Assembly (NCBI RefSeq): GCF_030733385.1
Contig: NZ_JASHJC010000005.1
Location: forward strand, 124,001 to 188,000
DNA length: 64,000 nt
Origin: Roseovarius sp. MMSF_3359
GTDB lineage: Bacteria > Pseudomonadota > Alphaproteobacteria > Rhodobacterales > Rhodobacteraceae
Direction: 5' to 3'
Each line of letters begins with the position of its first letter. Position 1 is the first letter of the stretch. This document shows positions 10,320 through 21,494 of this stretch, piece by piece. Under the pieces are notes generated by a model. That model made no database searches and had not been told where the DNA came from. It saw nothing but the letters and a program-made list of their open reading frames with translations. The translations under genes were made by a program, and so were the position numbers.

Positions 10320-10996
10320 GTCGCCCTCAATGTCGCCACGGTCATGTGGCGCTTGCGGCCATATCCCGGCCGCCGGGTGACGTCAAAGCCGGCGTCCTCA
10401 AGCCCGCGCCGCACGAAACCTGCCGCCGTGTAGGTCGCGGCCGTACCGCTGGGCGCAGTGCACCGTCCGACCTCGGCCATGAGGTCCGGCCCCCAAAGCT
10501 CGGGATTTTTGGCCGGTGAAAACCCGTCGAGGAACCACGCATCCGCCTTGTGCTGCCACTCGGGCAGGGTTGCCCTTGCGTCACCGACCACGATACGCAG
10601 CTCGACCCCTCCCGGCAGGGTGACGGTGGTCTCGCCACGGTCCCAGGCGCGGATCAGGTGCCCCGCTGGCTCGACAAGTTCAGGAAAGGCGGACAAGGCC
10701 TGTGCCATATCCGGTGCCGCCATCGGATAAGCCTCGAAACTCGTGAACAAGAGACGCCCGGAGACGCCAGACGCCTGCCAGGCAAGCAACGTCGTCAGGA
10801 AATTCAGCCCTGTGCCAAAGCCCAGTTCGGCCACATGAAACCCATCCCGGAACCGGCCCGGCAGACCATTGCCGTCGAGGAATACGTAGCGTGTCTCTTC
10901 CAACCCATTCTCAAGACTGAAATACGGGTCATCGAACCGGGTCGAGACCGGCACATCGCCGGCCCGCCAGTCTATGTCAGCCCGCTGGCCCTGCAT
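10316..10996 (-). CDS. mnmD: tRNA 5-methylaminomethyl-2-thiouridine methyltransferase (MnmD, DUF752)
   Basis: A 226-residue SAM-dependent methyltransferase that performs the last methylation of mnm5s2U34 in tRNA. The sequence has STRFDDPYFSLENGLEETRY, the SAM-binding AELGFGTGLNF, and the DUF752 core DAWFLDGFSPAKNPELW with TYTAAGFVRRGLEDAGF. In E. coli this activity is the N-terminal half of the fused MnmC. Here it is a separate protein, with the oxidoreductase half encoded divergently 57 bases away. The ATG at 10996 was chosen because homology starts there. Confidence 0.9.
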   Translation of the reverse strand: MQGQRADIDWRAGDVPVSTRFDDPYFSLENGLEETRYVFLDGNGLPGRFRDGFHVAELGFGTGLNFLTTLLAWQASGVSGRLLFTSFEAYPMAAPDMAQALSAFPELVEPAGHLIRAWDRGETTVTLPGGVELRIVVGDARATLPEWQHKADAWFLDGFSPAKNPELWGPDLMAEVGRCTAPSGTAATYTAAGFVRRGLEDAGFDVTRRPGYGRKRHMTVATLRAT

Positions 10997-11053
10997 CACG
11001 GCATCCTTTAGGAAGGGTGTAATCCTGGCCGACCATGCAGAGGAGAAACACAA

Positions 11054-12091
11054 TTGGCAATGGCCGATGTCACCATCTATGGCGCCGGTATTTTCGGGCT
11101 TTCGATCGCGTGGTGCTGTCAGTCTCGCGGCGCATCTGTGCGGGTGATCGACCCGCATGGGCCGGGTGCGGGGGCGTCGGGCGGTATCGTCGGCGCGCTG
11201 GCCCCGCATGTGCCGGAGAATTGGAACGAAAAGAAAGCCTTCCAGTTAGAGAGCCTTCTGAGCGCCGAAGGTTTCTGGCGCGGTGTGCAGGAGGTCTCGG
11301 GCATCTCAGCTGGATACGCGCGGCTGGGGCGGCTGCAGCCAGTGCCGGATGAGGCGGCGCTGGCGCTTGCAAACGCCCGGGCAAAGACCGCCGTGGCACT
11401 CTGGCAGGCGAACGCGATCTGGGAGGTTGTCGAGGCCGCCGATTTCGACTGGGCCCCGATCACACCCACCGGCAAGCTGATCCACGACACGCTCAGCGCG
11501 CGGGTACATCCCCGCAGGGCGTGCGCGGCTCTGGCCGGGGCGATCACCACCCGGGGTGGCGAGATCGTGGCTGATGGCGATGCAGAGGGGCGGGTTATCC
11601 ATGCGACCGGGGTGGCCGGGCTGCAGGAGTTGACCGCCAGCCGTACGCGCACCGTGGGCAATGGCGTCAAGGGTCAGGGCGCATTGCTGCATTTCGACGC
11701 GCGCGATATGCCGCAGCTTTTTGCCGATACGGTCCACATCGTGCCGCATGAGGACGGAACCGTGGCCATCGGATCGACCAGCGAGCGGGAGTATGACGAC
11801 CCGCGCAGCACCGATGCGCAGCTCGACGCGGTGATCGAGCGCGCGATGCAGGCGGTCCCTGTGCTTCACGGCGCGCGGATCGTGGAACGATGGGCAGGGG
11901 TGCGTCCGCGGACCCGGTCCCGCGCCCCGATGCTGGGCGCGCATCCGCTGCACCCGGGTCAGTTCATTGCCAATGGCGGGTTCAAGATCGGCTTTGGCAT
12001 GGCGCCCAAGGTCGGGCAGGTTATGGCCGATCTGGTGCTGGAGGGGCGCGATACAATACCTTGTGATTTCCGCCCGGAGGCATCCTTCTGA
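11054..12091 (+). CDS. FAD-dependent oxidoreductase, MnmC C-terminal-domain type
   Basis: A 345-residue D-amino-acid-oxidase-fold protein. The FAD-binding GAGIFG is followed by VRVIDPHGPGAGASGG, and the C-terminal part carries RPRTRSRAPMLG and IANGGFKIGFGMAPKVG. It resembles MnmC2, which removes the carboxymethyl group from cmnm5s2U34. Position beside mnmD supports this; other DAO-family roles cannot be ruled out. TTG at 11054 is preferred because the AGGAG site is 8 bases upstream; the ATG at 11060 is the alternative. Confidence 0.8.
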   Translation: MAMADVTIYGAGIFGLSIAWCCQSRGASVRVIDPHGPGAGASGGIVGALAPHVPENWNEKKAFQLESLLSAEGFWRGVQEVSGISAGYARLGRLQPVPDEAALALANARAKTAVALWQANAIWEVVEAADFDWAPITPTGKLIHDTLSARVHPRRACAALAGAITTRGGEIVADGDAEGRVIHATGVAGLQELTASRTRTVGNGVKGQGALLHFDARDMPQLFADTVHIVPHEDGTVAIGSTSEREYDDPRSTDAQLDAVIERAMQAVPVLHGARIVERWAGVRPRTRSRAPMLGAHPLHPGQFIANGGFKIGFGMAPKVGQVMADLVLEGRDTIPCDFRPEASF

Positions 12092-12103
12092 TATCCTGCT
12101 CCC

Positions 12104-12805
12104 ATGCCGTTTCTCAGACGTCCAATCCTGATCGTGTTGTGCTGCCTTCTCCCGGGGGGTGCTGTTGCGTCGGAGTCAGCCGCCCCGGCCCGTGACAATG
12201 TCCCGCGCATCTGGCGGGCGCTGTCGGGGGATCAGGTGGAGCTGGACCAACAGGTTTTTGACCTGCGTGGCGTGACCTGCCCCGCGCCCGATACCGACCG
12301 GGGGCGTCAGGCCAAGGCGCTGCTCAACACCTTTATGCTGGGGACGAAACATGCCGGCGGCATTACCTGCACCCGGTTTGGCGAGGATAGTGTCGATTGT
12401 CGCCGCAACGGACGTATGGCGTCGGAGCTGATGGTGGATAGCGGGCTTTGCCATCTCCGTGACGGGGGCGACCTAAGGGCCGAGATCGGCGAGACGCTGC
12501 GATTGACGCGCCATGATGCCGGGCCACCGCCCGTCAGCTACTGGCGTTTGCGGTCCTGTCTTGGCGTCCATCCGGATGACGCGCCCACGCATTGCCGCCT
12601 TGCCAGCAGAACCTGGCCGCTTCGATATGCACAGGCGGTGCAGTATCTCGACATGCGCAACGCTGCGACCTGCCCGTCGCCCGTTCGACCAACAGGGCCT
12701 GTTTTTGGCCCAAGAGCAAGCCATGCACCGCCAAACCGCTACAGCCTTCGACCGTTTTGGTTTAATCGCTGTCATGGCGTATTGGGTGGCCATCGCCTGC
12801 GATAG
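12104..12805 (+). CDS. Secreted thermonuclease-like (SNase-fold) protein, 3' part doubtful
   Basis: 233 residues. A signal peptide (RPILIVLCCLLPGGAVASES) precedes a stretch resembling the SNase beta-barrel: ALSGDQVELDQQVFDLRGVTCPAP with later Cys residues and GRMASELMVDSGLCHLR. The usual catalytic Arg/Glu pattern is not clear, so it may be inactive. After about residue 140 the translation becomes Arg/Pro-rich, as expected out of frame. A different frame ending at 12827 reads more naturally (FDQQGLFLAQEQAMHRQ), which hints at a frameshift near 12,670-12,690. It begins 12 bases after the FAD gene. Confidence 0.55.
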   Translation: MPFLRRPILIVLCCLLPGGAVASESAAPARDNVPRIWRALSGDQVELDQQVFDLRGVTCPAPDTDRGRQAKALLNTFMLGTKHAGGITCTRFGEDSVDCRRNGRMASELMVDSGLCHLRDGGDLRAEIGETLRLTRHDAGPPPVSYWRLRSCLGVHPDDAPTHCRLASRTWPLRYAQAVQYLDMRNAATCPSPVRPTGPVFGPRASHAPPNRYSLRPFWFNRCHGVLGGHRLR

Positions 12806-12881
12806 AACCAAACGAAGCGGCGCATAATCAGCCCGAGACGACGGCAAACACGAACTGACCGATGCGGGGAACACATCCATC

Positions 12882-13283
12882 ATGAAGCCATCGCTTACCG
12901 CCCTGGATCATCTGGTGCTGACGGTTGCCGATATCGACGGCACCGTGGCGTTTTACACCGATATCCTCGGCATGACCGCTGAGCAGTTCACACCCAAGGG
13001 CAGCCCACCCCGTTGGGCGCTCAAATTCGGGGCGCAGAAGATCAATTTGCACAAAGCCGGCGCCGAATTTGACCCCAAGGCCGCCCAACCCGTCCCCGGA
13101 TCGGCCGACCTTTGTTTTCTGACGGACACGCCGCTTGCGGATTGGACACGTCACCTGGGCAATCATGGCATTGTCATCGAAGACGGCCCGGTTCCGCGTA
13201 CGGGGGCCACGGGGCCGCTCAACTCAATCTATATTCGCGATCCTGATTGCAACCTGATCGAGATATCGACGCAGGGTGTCTGA
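12882..13283 (+). CDS. VOC-family protein
   Basis: A 133-residue glyoxalase-fold protein: LDHLVLTVADIDGTVAFYTD at the N-terminus, a central INLHKAG, and IYIRDPDCNLIEIS at the end. This pattern matches single-unit VOC proteins often annotated as glyoxalase-like or virulence-associated. Substrate is unknown. It ends 2 bases before the end of the converging flavin reductase gene. Confidence 0.85.
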   Translation: MKPSLTALDHLVLTVADIDGTVAFYTDILGMTAEQFTPKGSPPRWALKFGAQKINLHKAGAEFDPKAAQPVPGSADLCFLTDTPLADWTRHLGNHGIVIEDGPVPRTGATGPLNSIYIRDPDCNLIEISTQGV

Positions 13284-13285
13284 GG

Positions 13286-13825
13286 TCAGGCGACTTCGGC
13301 GCGAAGGGCCTGCATCCGGGTGGCGAGTGTCTTGAGGTATAGCTCGTTCTGCAACGCACCGCTTTCGTCGAACTCGTTCATCGCACCAGCCACAAGAACC
13401 GCCGGCCCCGGCATCAGGCGGACCTGCAACTGCGTCAGACAATGCAGCACCATGAACTGCGCGGTCTCGCCCCCGGTGCGTCCCGCTGCCGCCGAGACGA
13501 CTACCGTCGGTTTGTCCTTCAGCACGGCACCCTCAACCCGGCTGACCCAGTCGAGCGCGTTCTTGAGGACGCCGGGGATGCCCTTGTTGTATTCCGGTGA
13601 GGAGATCACGATGGCATCTACCGCCTTGATCTGATCCGCAAGAGCCTGAACCGGGGCTGGAATACCCTCGGCCGCCTCCAGATCGCCGTCATAAAGCGGC
13701 AGATCGAGGTCAGCCTCGATAACCTCAGCATCGCCAAAGGCTTTTGCCGCCTCTTTCAGGAGCATCCGGTTATACGATCCCTTGCGCAATGAGCCGGAAA
13801 TCGTCAGCAGTTTGGGCGTGGACAT
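13286..13825 (-). CDS. NADPH-dependent FMN reductase
   Basis: A 179-residue flavodoxin-fold protein. ISGSLRKGSYNRML is the FMN phosphate-binding loop and SPEYNKGIPGVLKNALDWVSR is the family signature. Related enzymes (ChrR/ArsH-like) reduce quinones, chromate or azo dyes using NADPH. It is a single gene; the LysR gene 260 bases upstream on the same strand has its own terminator. Confidence 0.9.
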   Translation of the reverse strand: MSTPKLLTISGSLRKGSYNRMLLKEAAKAFGDAEVIEADLDLPLYDGDLEAAEGIPAPVQALADQIKAVDAIVISSPEYNKGIPGVLKNALDWVSRVEGAVLKDKPTVVVSAAAGRTGGETAQFMVLHCLTQLQVRLMPGPAVLVAGAMNEFDESGALQNELYLKTLATRMQALRAEVA

Positions 13826-14021
13826 GTGATCTACCTTTCAAATCCAAATTCCGTTGGCGGTAATCTGGTTCGATTGACAGGTTCTGGCAATATGCGTGGC
13901 CGCACATATCCTGCGCAATTTTCTGAAATGGTGCATTAATGCGGATCAACGACGCTTTTCCGCTGCGCTTGCAGGCAGTTTGAGGCGCCAACGCCGCTTT
14001 TCCTTCGGGACGTTACCAAGA

Positions 14022-14052
14022 AGAAAACCCCGGGTGTCAGAAACACCCGGGG
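14022..14052 (-). terminator. Rho-independent terminator after the LysR gene
   Basis: Read on the minus strand, a perfect 10-bp stem (CCCCGGGTGT at 14043-14052 with its complement at 14028-14037, 5-base loop) is followed by TTTTCTT. It sits about 34 bases past the stop of the LysR gene. Good stem plus T-tract. Confidence 0.85.
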
Positions 14053-14085
14053 GCAAGTTAGCCAAAATCAGGCTGAGGGGGAACT

Positions 14086-14997
14086 TTACCAGTCGGTCGG
14101 GCCTTTCTCGGCGAAGGCGTGGACCAGGAAATCGATAAATGCGCGAACCTTGGGCTGGGTGAACCGGCCCGGGGGGTAAACAGCATAGATGCCTTGGGTT
14201 TCGACCGGCAGATCGGGGATGATATCCTCGACCAGGCCGTCTTCCATGGCTTTGGCGTAAAGAAAGCTGGGCAAATAGGCGATACCCAGCCCCGAAATGG
14301 CCGCGTTCAAGAGGGATTGCCCGTCATTGACGGACAGCCCACCGGCCGTGCGCACCTGGCGCTTTTCTCCCGACGGTGCGGTCAATTTCCAGACAGAGCC
14401 ATTCGCCTGGCTGGAGTAATGCAGAAGTTTATGATCGTTTAGGTCGTCAATCTTGAGCGGACGGCCATGTTTCTGAATATAGGCGGGGCTCGCGATCATG
14501 CGCTTGGTGGTTTCGGTGAGTTTGCGGGCGCGCAGGGTGCTGTCTTCGAGCTCCCCGATGCGGATCGCCATATCAAACCCTTCTGAAATCAGCTCGACAT
14601 AGCGGTTATTCAGCACCATGTTGACGGTGATATCCGGGAATTCATCAAGAAATTCGCCCAGAACCGGGCTGAGGTGATTAACACCGAAATCGGTGGCGAC
14701 CGAGATGCGCAAAAGACCCGACGGATCCGATTGCATCGAGCTAACCAGCGCATCGGCCTCACCGGCGTCGTTCAGGACACGCAAAGCACGATCATAATAG
14801 GCCAGTCCGATTTCCGTAGGGCTTACCCGACGGGTCGTGCGGTTGAGCAAACGAGCGCCCAGACGTGCCTCAAGCGAAGAGACATGTTTTGAAACGGCGG
14901 ATTTGGAAATCCCCATCTTCCGGGCGGCATCCGTAAAGCCACCCTGGTCCACAACCGTGGCAAAGGCCTCCATTTCCGTCAGGCGATCCATACTCAT
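14086..14997 (-). CDS. LysR-family transcriptional regulator
   Basis: 303 residues. The N-terminal winged helix covers DRLTEMEAFATVVDQGGFTD and RKMGISKSAVSKHVSSLE, followed by LLNRTTRRVSPTEIG. The C-terminal periplasmic-binding-like effector domain follows. It belongs to the CrgA/DsdC-like LTTR group that lacks a close metabolic neighbour here. The nearest candidate target is the FMN reductase on the same strand downstream, but a terminator separates them, so the target is unknown. Confidence 0.92.
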   Translation of the reverse strand: MSMDRLTEMEAFATVVDQGGFTDAARKMGISKSAVSKHVSSLEARLGARLLNRTTRRVSPTEIGLAYYDRALRVLNDAGEADALVSSMQSDPSGLLRISVATDFGVNHLSPVLGEFLDEFPDITVNMVLNNRYVELISEGFDMAIRIGELEDSTLRARKLTETTKRMIASPAYIQKHGRPLKIDDLNDHKLLHYSSQANGSVWKLTAPSGEKRQVRTAGGLSVNDGQSLLNAAISGLGIAYLPSFLYAKAMEDGLVEDIIPDLPVETQGIYAVYPPGRFTQPKVRAFIDFLVHAFAEKGPTDW

Positions 14998-15127
14998 ACC
15001 TCGTCATTCAAAGTCACCGAACCTTATCAAATGCAATTCAGGCACAACTGCGGCAGATCACGGACAATATCTTGGTTTTGTCGCGGATCGTTCATGGCAC
15101 GTGAACAGCCAATCTAGGCGATTTTCC

Positions 15128-15880
15128 TTAAGCGGAGGTGTTTTTCAGGGCATCCCGAAGGATTTCTGCCGCATTTTCGAGCCCGTCACTCCCCTTGGGG
15201 CCAACCAGCAGAACGCCGAACCCGTCTTCGGTCCAGCTATAGGTATCAAGGCCGCTCAGGACTTCGGCGGTGATGCCGGGGCTTGTCTCGGCTCCATTGC
15301 GCAGAATGCAGAGCGCGACGGGGCCGCCATCGGCCGTCAGGAAGGTAAGCTGCGCCAGCGGCTTGCCCTTGAAGCCCAGTTGCTGCGCCCGTTTGAACGA
15401 CAGCCCCGAGATCTCAGGCAGCCCGGTCAGGTCAATACCCAACCCTGCCGAGAGCCGTTGCAGGTCCGCCTGCCGCGCCTCGGGCGTCTGCTCGATGGGC
15501 GCGAGGGTTTCGGTCACATACAGGGATTGATAGTTCGCCACCACGTCACGCCAACCGGGATCCGGTCGGTGCCAGACATTCCAGCCCAGCCCGAGCGCCA
15601 ACACCGCGCCCGCTGCCACACCGGCAAGGCCATAAGGCCAGGCACCGACTGTTTTCTGCGCCATGGGTTGCGGCAATGCCGGCATGTCGGGGGCTGCGGC
15701 AAGGGCCGCTTCCATCGCCGCCACAAAACCGTCCTGCGCCGCGCGCAACCGCTCCAGACGGGTATCCAGCGCCGGATCACCGGGCAATGCTTCCTCGATG
15801 GCGCCCGACACGTCTTCGGGCGCTTCCCCATCCAGGTAAGCACTCAGCTCCTGATCGGAGAACCCGGTGCGTTCCGTCAT
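15128..15880 (-). CDS. Anti-sigma factor, membrane-anchored
   Basis: A 250-residue protein with a short cytoplasmic N-terminus (FSDQELSAYLDGEAPEDV), typical of ECF anti-sigma domains, and one membrane segment (about residues 83-103, GLAGVAAGAVLALGLGW). An extracytoplasmic domain of about 145 residues follows. The canonical zinc-finger HxxxCxxC is not seen, so this is a zinc-free anti-sigma domain. Its ATG overlaps the sigma-factor stop (ATGA, 15877-15880), the usual translational coupling of a sigma/anti-sigma pair. Confidence 0.85.
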   Translation of the reverse strand: MTERTGFSDQELSAYLDGEAPEDVSGAIEEALPGDPALDTRLERLRAAQDGFVAAMEAALAAAPDMPALPQPMAQKTVGAWPYGLAGVAAGAVLALGLGWNVWHRPDPGWRDVVANYQSLYVTETLAPIEQTPEARQADLQRLSAGLGIDLTGLPEISGLSFKRAQQLGFKGKPLAQLTFLTADGGPVALCILRNGAETSPGITAEVLSGLDTYSWTEDGFGVLLVGPKGSDGLENAAEILRDALKNTSA

Positions 15881-16296
15881 GTCTCGGTTCCCGTTGCTTG
15901 GGCCAGACGAGTGGCCAATGTGCTGCGCGCGGCCGACACGCGGCTCATGATCGTGCCGACCGGTACGTCCAGAATTTCTGCCGCTTCGGCGTATTTGTAT
16001 CCTTCGACAAAGACAAGCAATGCCGTTACCCGCTGCGCTTCGGGCAGACAGTTCACCTGGTTTAACACTTGGCGCGCGAAAATATTCGTCTCGGCCGGTG
16101 CAGAATTGTCAGAAATTTCCACCTCCTCGGTCGACAGAAAACCCGCCGACCCACGAATGGCATCGCGGCGCACCTCGTTCAGCCAGAGCCGCCGCGCCAT
16201 GACGAAAAGCCACCGGTCAAGATGTGTGCCGGGTTGGAAATGCTCTGCCTTCTCGATCGCGCGCGTGCAGGTCATCTGCGCCAGATCATCCGCCAT
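15877..16296 (-). CDS. ECF-type RNA polymerase sigma factor, true start probably upstream
   Basis: 139 residues from the first ATG. Region 2 is present (FQPGTHLDRWLFVMARRLWL) and region 4 contains YAEAAEILDVPVGTIMSRVSAARS. The ATG at 16296 lies inside region 2.1. The same frame continues upstream with PRLWRFCLSLTGRRD, which is normal ECF sequence, and stays open to 16429. No ATG, GTG or TTG occurs in that extension; ATT at 16402-16404 follows a GGCGGGGGCG tract and could be the start. The regulon is unknown; the divergent DUF4399 gene is a natural candidate target. Confidence 0.85.
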   Translation of the reverse strand: MADDLAQMTCTRAIEKAEHFQPGTHLDRWLFVMARRLWLNEVRRDAIRGSAGFLSTEEVEISDNSAPAETNIFARQVLNQVNCLPEAQRVTALLVFVEGYKYAEAAEILDVPVGTIMSRVSAARSTLATRLAQATGTET

Positions 16297-16477
16297 GTCG
16301 CGCCGTCCGGTCAGCGAAAGACAGAACCGCCACAGCCTTGGAAAGCAGTCGGGTAACCCGTCTCTGACGGTTTTGTCAGCGATATGTGATGACTTTATCC
16401 GAATAGAAACGCCCCCGCCGTTGTTTCCCTAATATCGCGGCTGCCCCGCGAATAGAACAGGATGATAGGAGACAGTT

Positions 16478-16918
16478 ATGAAAAAGACCATTGCGGCACT
16501 TGCCATGTTCACAGTGATTTCAGGACCTTTGATGGCCGGTGAAACCCCGGCCCCCGACAGCGCGGCCGTATATTTCGTCAATCTCGAAGACGGTGCAACG
16601 GTAAGCGGCCCGGTCAAGGTGGTGTTCGGATTGTCCGGCATGGGGGTCGCCCCTGCGGGGACAGAGGCCGACAATACCGGTCACCATCATCTGCTCATCA
16701 ACCGTCCGCCCTTCGGTGATGGCCCGGAGGATGCGGAAATGCTGGAATACGGCATTTACGCAGATGACAACCACGTTCATTTCGGCGGGGGCCAGACCGA
16801 AACGACAATCGAACTCCCCCCGGGAGAGCATACATTGCAATTGCTTCTCGGTGATCTGAACCACGCACCGCACAAAGAACCCGTCATGTCGGACGTGATC
16901 AGCATCACCGTCGAATAA
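16478..16918 (+). CDS. DUF4399-domain periplasmic protein
   Basis: 146 residues with a signal peptide (KKTIAALAMFTVISGPLMAG, cleaved after LMA) and a beta-rich DUF4399 domain with HHHLLINR and ELPPGEHTLQLLLGDLNH. Function of the domain is not established. The conserved His cluster might bind a metal; this is inference. It has a good AGGAGA site and diverges from the sigma-factor operon. Confidence 0.85.
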   Translation: MKKTIAALAMFTVISGPLMAGETPAPDSAAVYFVNLEDGATVSGPVKVVFGLSGMGVAPAGTEADNTGHHHLLINRPPFGDGPEDAEMLEYGIYADDNHVHFGGGQTETTIELPPGEHTLQLLLGDLNHAPHKEPVMSDVISITVE

Positions 16919-16941
16919 CCGGCTCCGTATGGTAACGAGTG

Positions 16942-16969
16942 CCGGGGCCAGGTACGGCCCCGGATTTTT

Positions 16970-16970
<1 letters not shown>
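16942..16970 (+). terminator. Rho-independent terminator of the DUF4399 gene
   Basis: CCGGGGCC (16942-16949) pairs with GGCCCCGG (16956-16963) around a 6-base loop and is followed by ATTTTTT, 24 bases after the stop. It abuts the 3' end of the converging fadH gene. Confidence 0.9.
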
Positions 16971-19977
<3,007 letters not shown>

Positions 19978-19991
<14 letters not shown>

Positions 19992-21324
19992 GGGTCATCC
20001 CTTCGATCAGGAGCGACGGCACAACGCGCGACAGGTGGTCCCGCGCATCATTGGCGGGCACGATGCGCCGCAACATCTCGGGCAGCGATCCGGCGATGGT
20101 ACATTCATTGACCGGATAGGTGATCTCGCCACTCTCGATCCAGAACCCTGCCGCGCCGCGCGAGTAATCGCCTGTGTTCGGGTTGATGGTCGAGCCGATC
20201 ATCGACGTGACCAGCAATCCGGTGCCCATCTGCGCGATCAAATCGTCCCGGCTGGCCTCTCCTTGCGTCAACGCGGTGTTCCAGACCCCCGGGGATGGCG
20301 GTGCCGACGTGCCGCGCTTGGCATTTGCGGTGGACACCATGCCCAGTTTGCGCCCGGTGGCGAGGTCGAGTGTCCAGCCGGTCAAGATGCCGTCCTTCAC
20401 GATCTGGCGCGGGCGGGTCGGTAATCCTTCGGCGTCGAAGGGCCGCGACCCCGACACACGGGGCCGGTGCGGATCTTCGGTGATCGACAGGTTTTCAGGC
20501 AAGACCTGCGCGCCCAACCGGTCCAGAAGCCAGGACGACCCCCGCGCCACCGACAGCCCATTCGCCGCCGCCAGCAGATGACCGATCAGGGTCGAAGAGA
20601 TGCGCTCGTCGAAGAGCACCGGATAGCTGCCGGTTGGCGGTTTGCGCGGGTCCAGCCGTTCGGCGGCACGTTCCCCGGCGCGGCGGCCAATCTCCTCCGG
20701 TGATCGCAGATCGGCCTGGAAAATCCGGCTGTCACCGTCGTAATCCCGTTCCATGCGGGCGCCTGTGCCGGCGATGGCCACGCAGGAAAGACCGCGATCG
20801 GTGCGTGAATACCCGCCCGAGAACCCGTTGCTGGCGGCCATATGTATCTGCCGACTGCCATAGGCCGCCGACGCAGCCTGAACCTGGCTGATCCCCTTGA
20901 CCGCAAGGGCGGCTGCTTCGGCCTGCTGCGCATCCTCCTGCAAATCGGCGGGGGACGGCTCCGGTGTCGCATCGAATAGTTCCAGCGCACCCACATCCCA
21001 ATCCTGCGCAAGCTCGGCGGCATCCGCCAGGCCGATATCGGGATCTTCCGGTGCCTCGCGGGCCATGGCGACGGCGCGTTCGGCAAGCGCGGTGATCGTC
21101 TCGGGCCGCGTATCGGAGGCCGAAACATTGGCCTGCCGTTTGCCGATCAGAACCCGCAGCCCGATATCGACCCCTTCGGAGCGTTCGGCCTGCTCCAGCG
21201 CCCCGGCGCGCACGTCGATCGAAAGGGATGTCCCTTGCACGGCCAGCGCATCGGCCTCCTCCGCCCCGGCTTTGCGGGCAGCAGAGAGCAGGGCGTCCGT
21301 CAGGTCGGGCAGGTTTTGGGGCAT
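19978..21324 (-). CDS. pmbA: TldD/PmbA-family metalloprotease component
   Basis: A 448-residue PmbA (TldE) protein. TldD and TldE together form a protease that processes peptides and CcdA-type antitoxins; TldE lacks the zinc motif. No HExxxH is visible, consistent with TldE. Characteristic parts are GVDIGLRVLIGKRQANVSAS near the N-terminus and NPNTGDYSRGAAGFWIE with YPVNECTIAG near the C-terminus. It is followed by cysQ on the same strand with an overlap. No tldD is present in the window. Confidence 0.92.
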
Positions 21325-21440
21325 GGTCGGTCTCCTGTTGCGACAGAGGTAGAGCTTGCGCCCCCGGGGTGCAAGGCCGCGCGGAGACAGGCAGGGATTG
21401 CCAGAACCGGCAACAGTTTCCCAACCACCCGCTGAGCACG

Positions 21441-21471
21441 AAAAAAGGGCCGCAGCAAACGCCTGCGGCCC
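21441..21471 (-). terminator. Rho-independent terminator of the DUF2125 gene
   Basis: On the minus strand a 9-bp stem (GGGCCGCAG at 21463-21471 read in reverse with 21447-21455) is followed by six T (21446-21441). It lies about 24 bases beyond the stop at 21495. Confidence 0.88.
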
Positions 21472-21494
21472 CTCTTTGCAGATATCCCGGCGGC

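Noticed and set aside
14837..16432. A 531-codon open frame spanning the LysR upstream region and the sigma operon
   Set aside because: It runs antisense to three well-supported genes and has no recognisable protein features.
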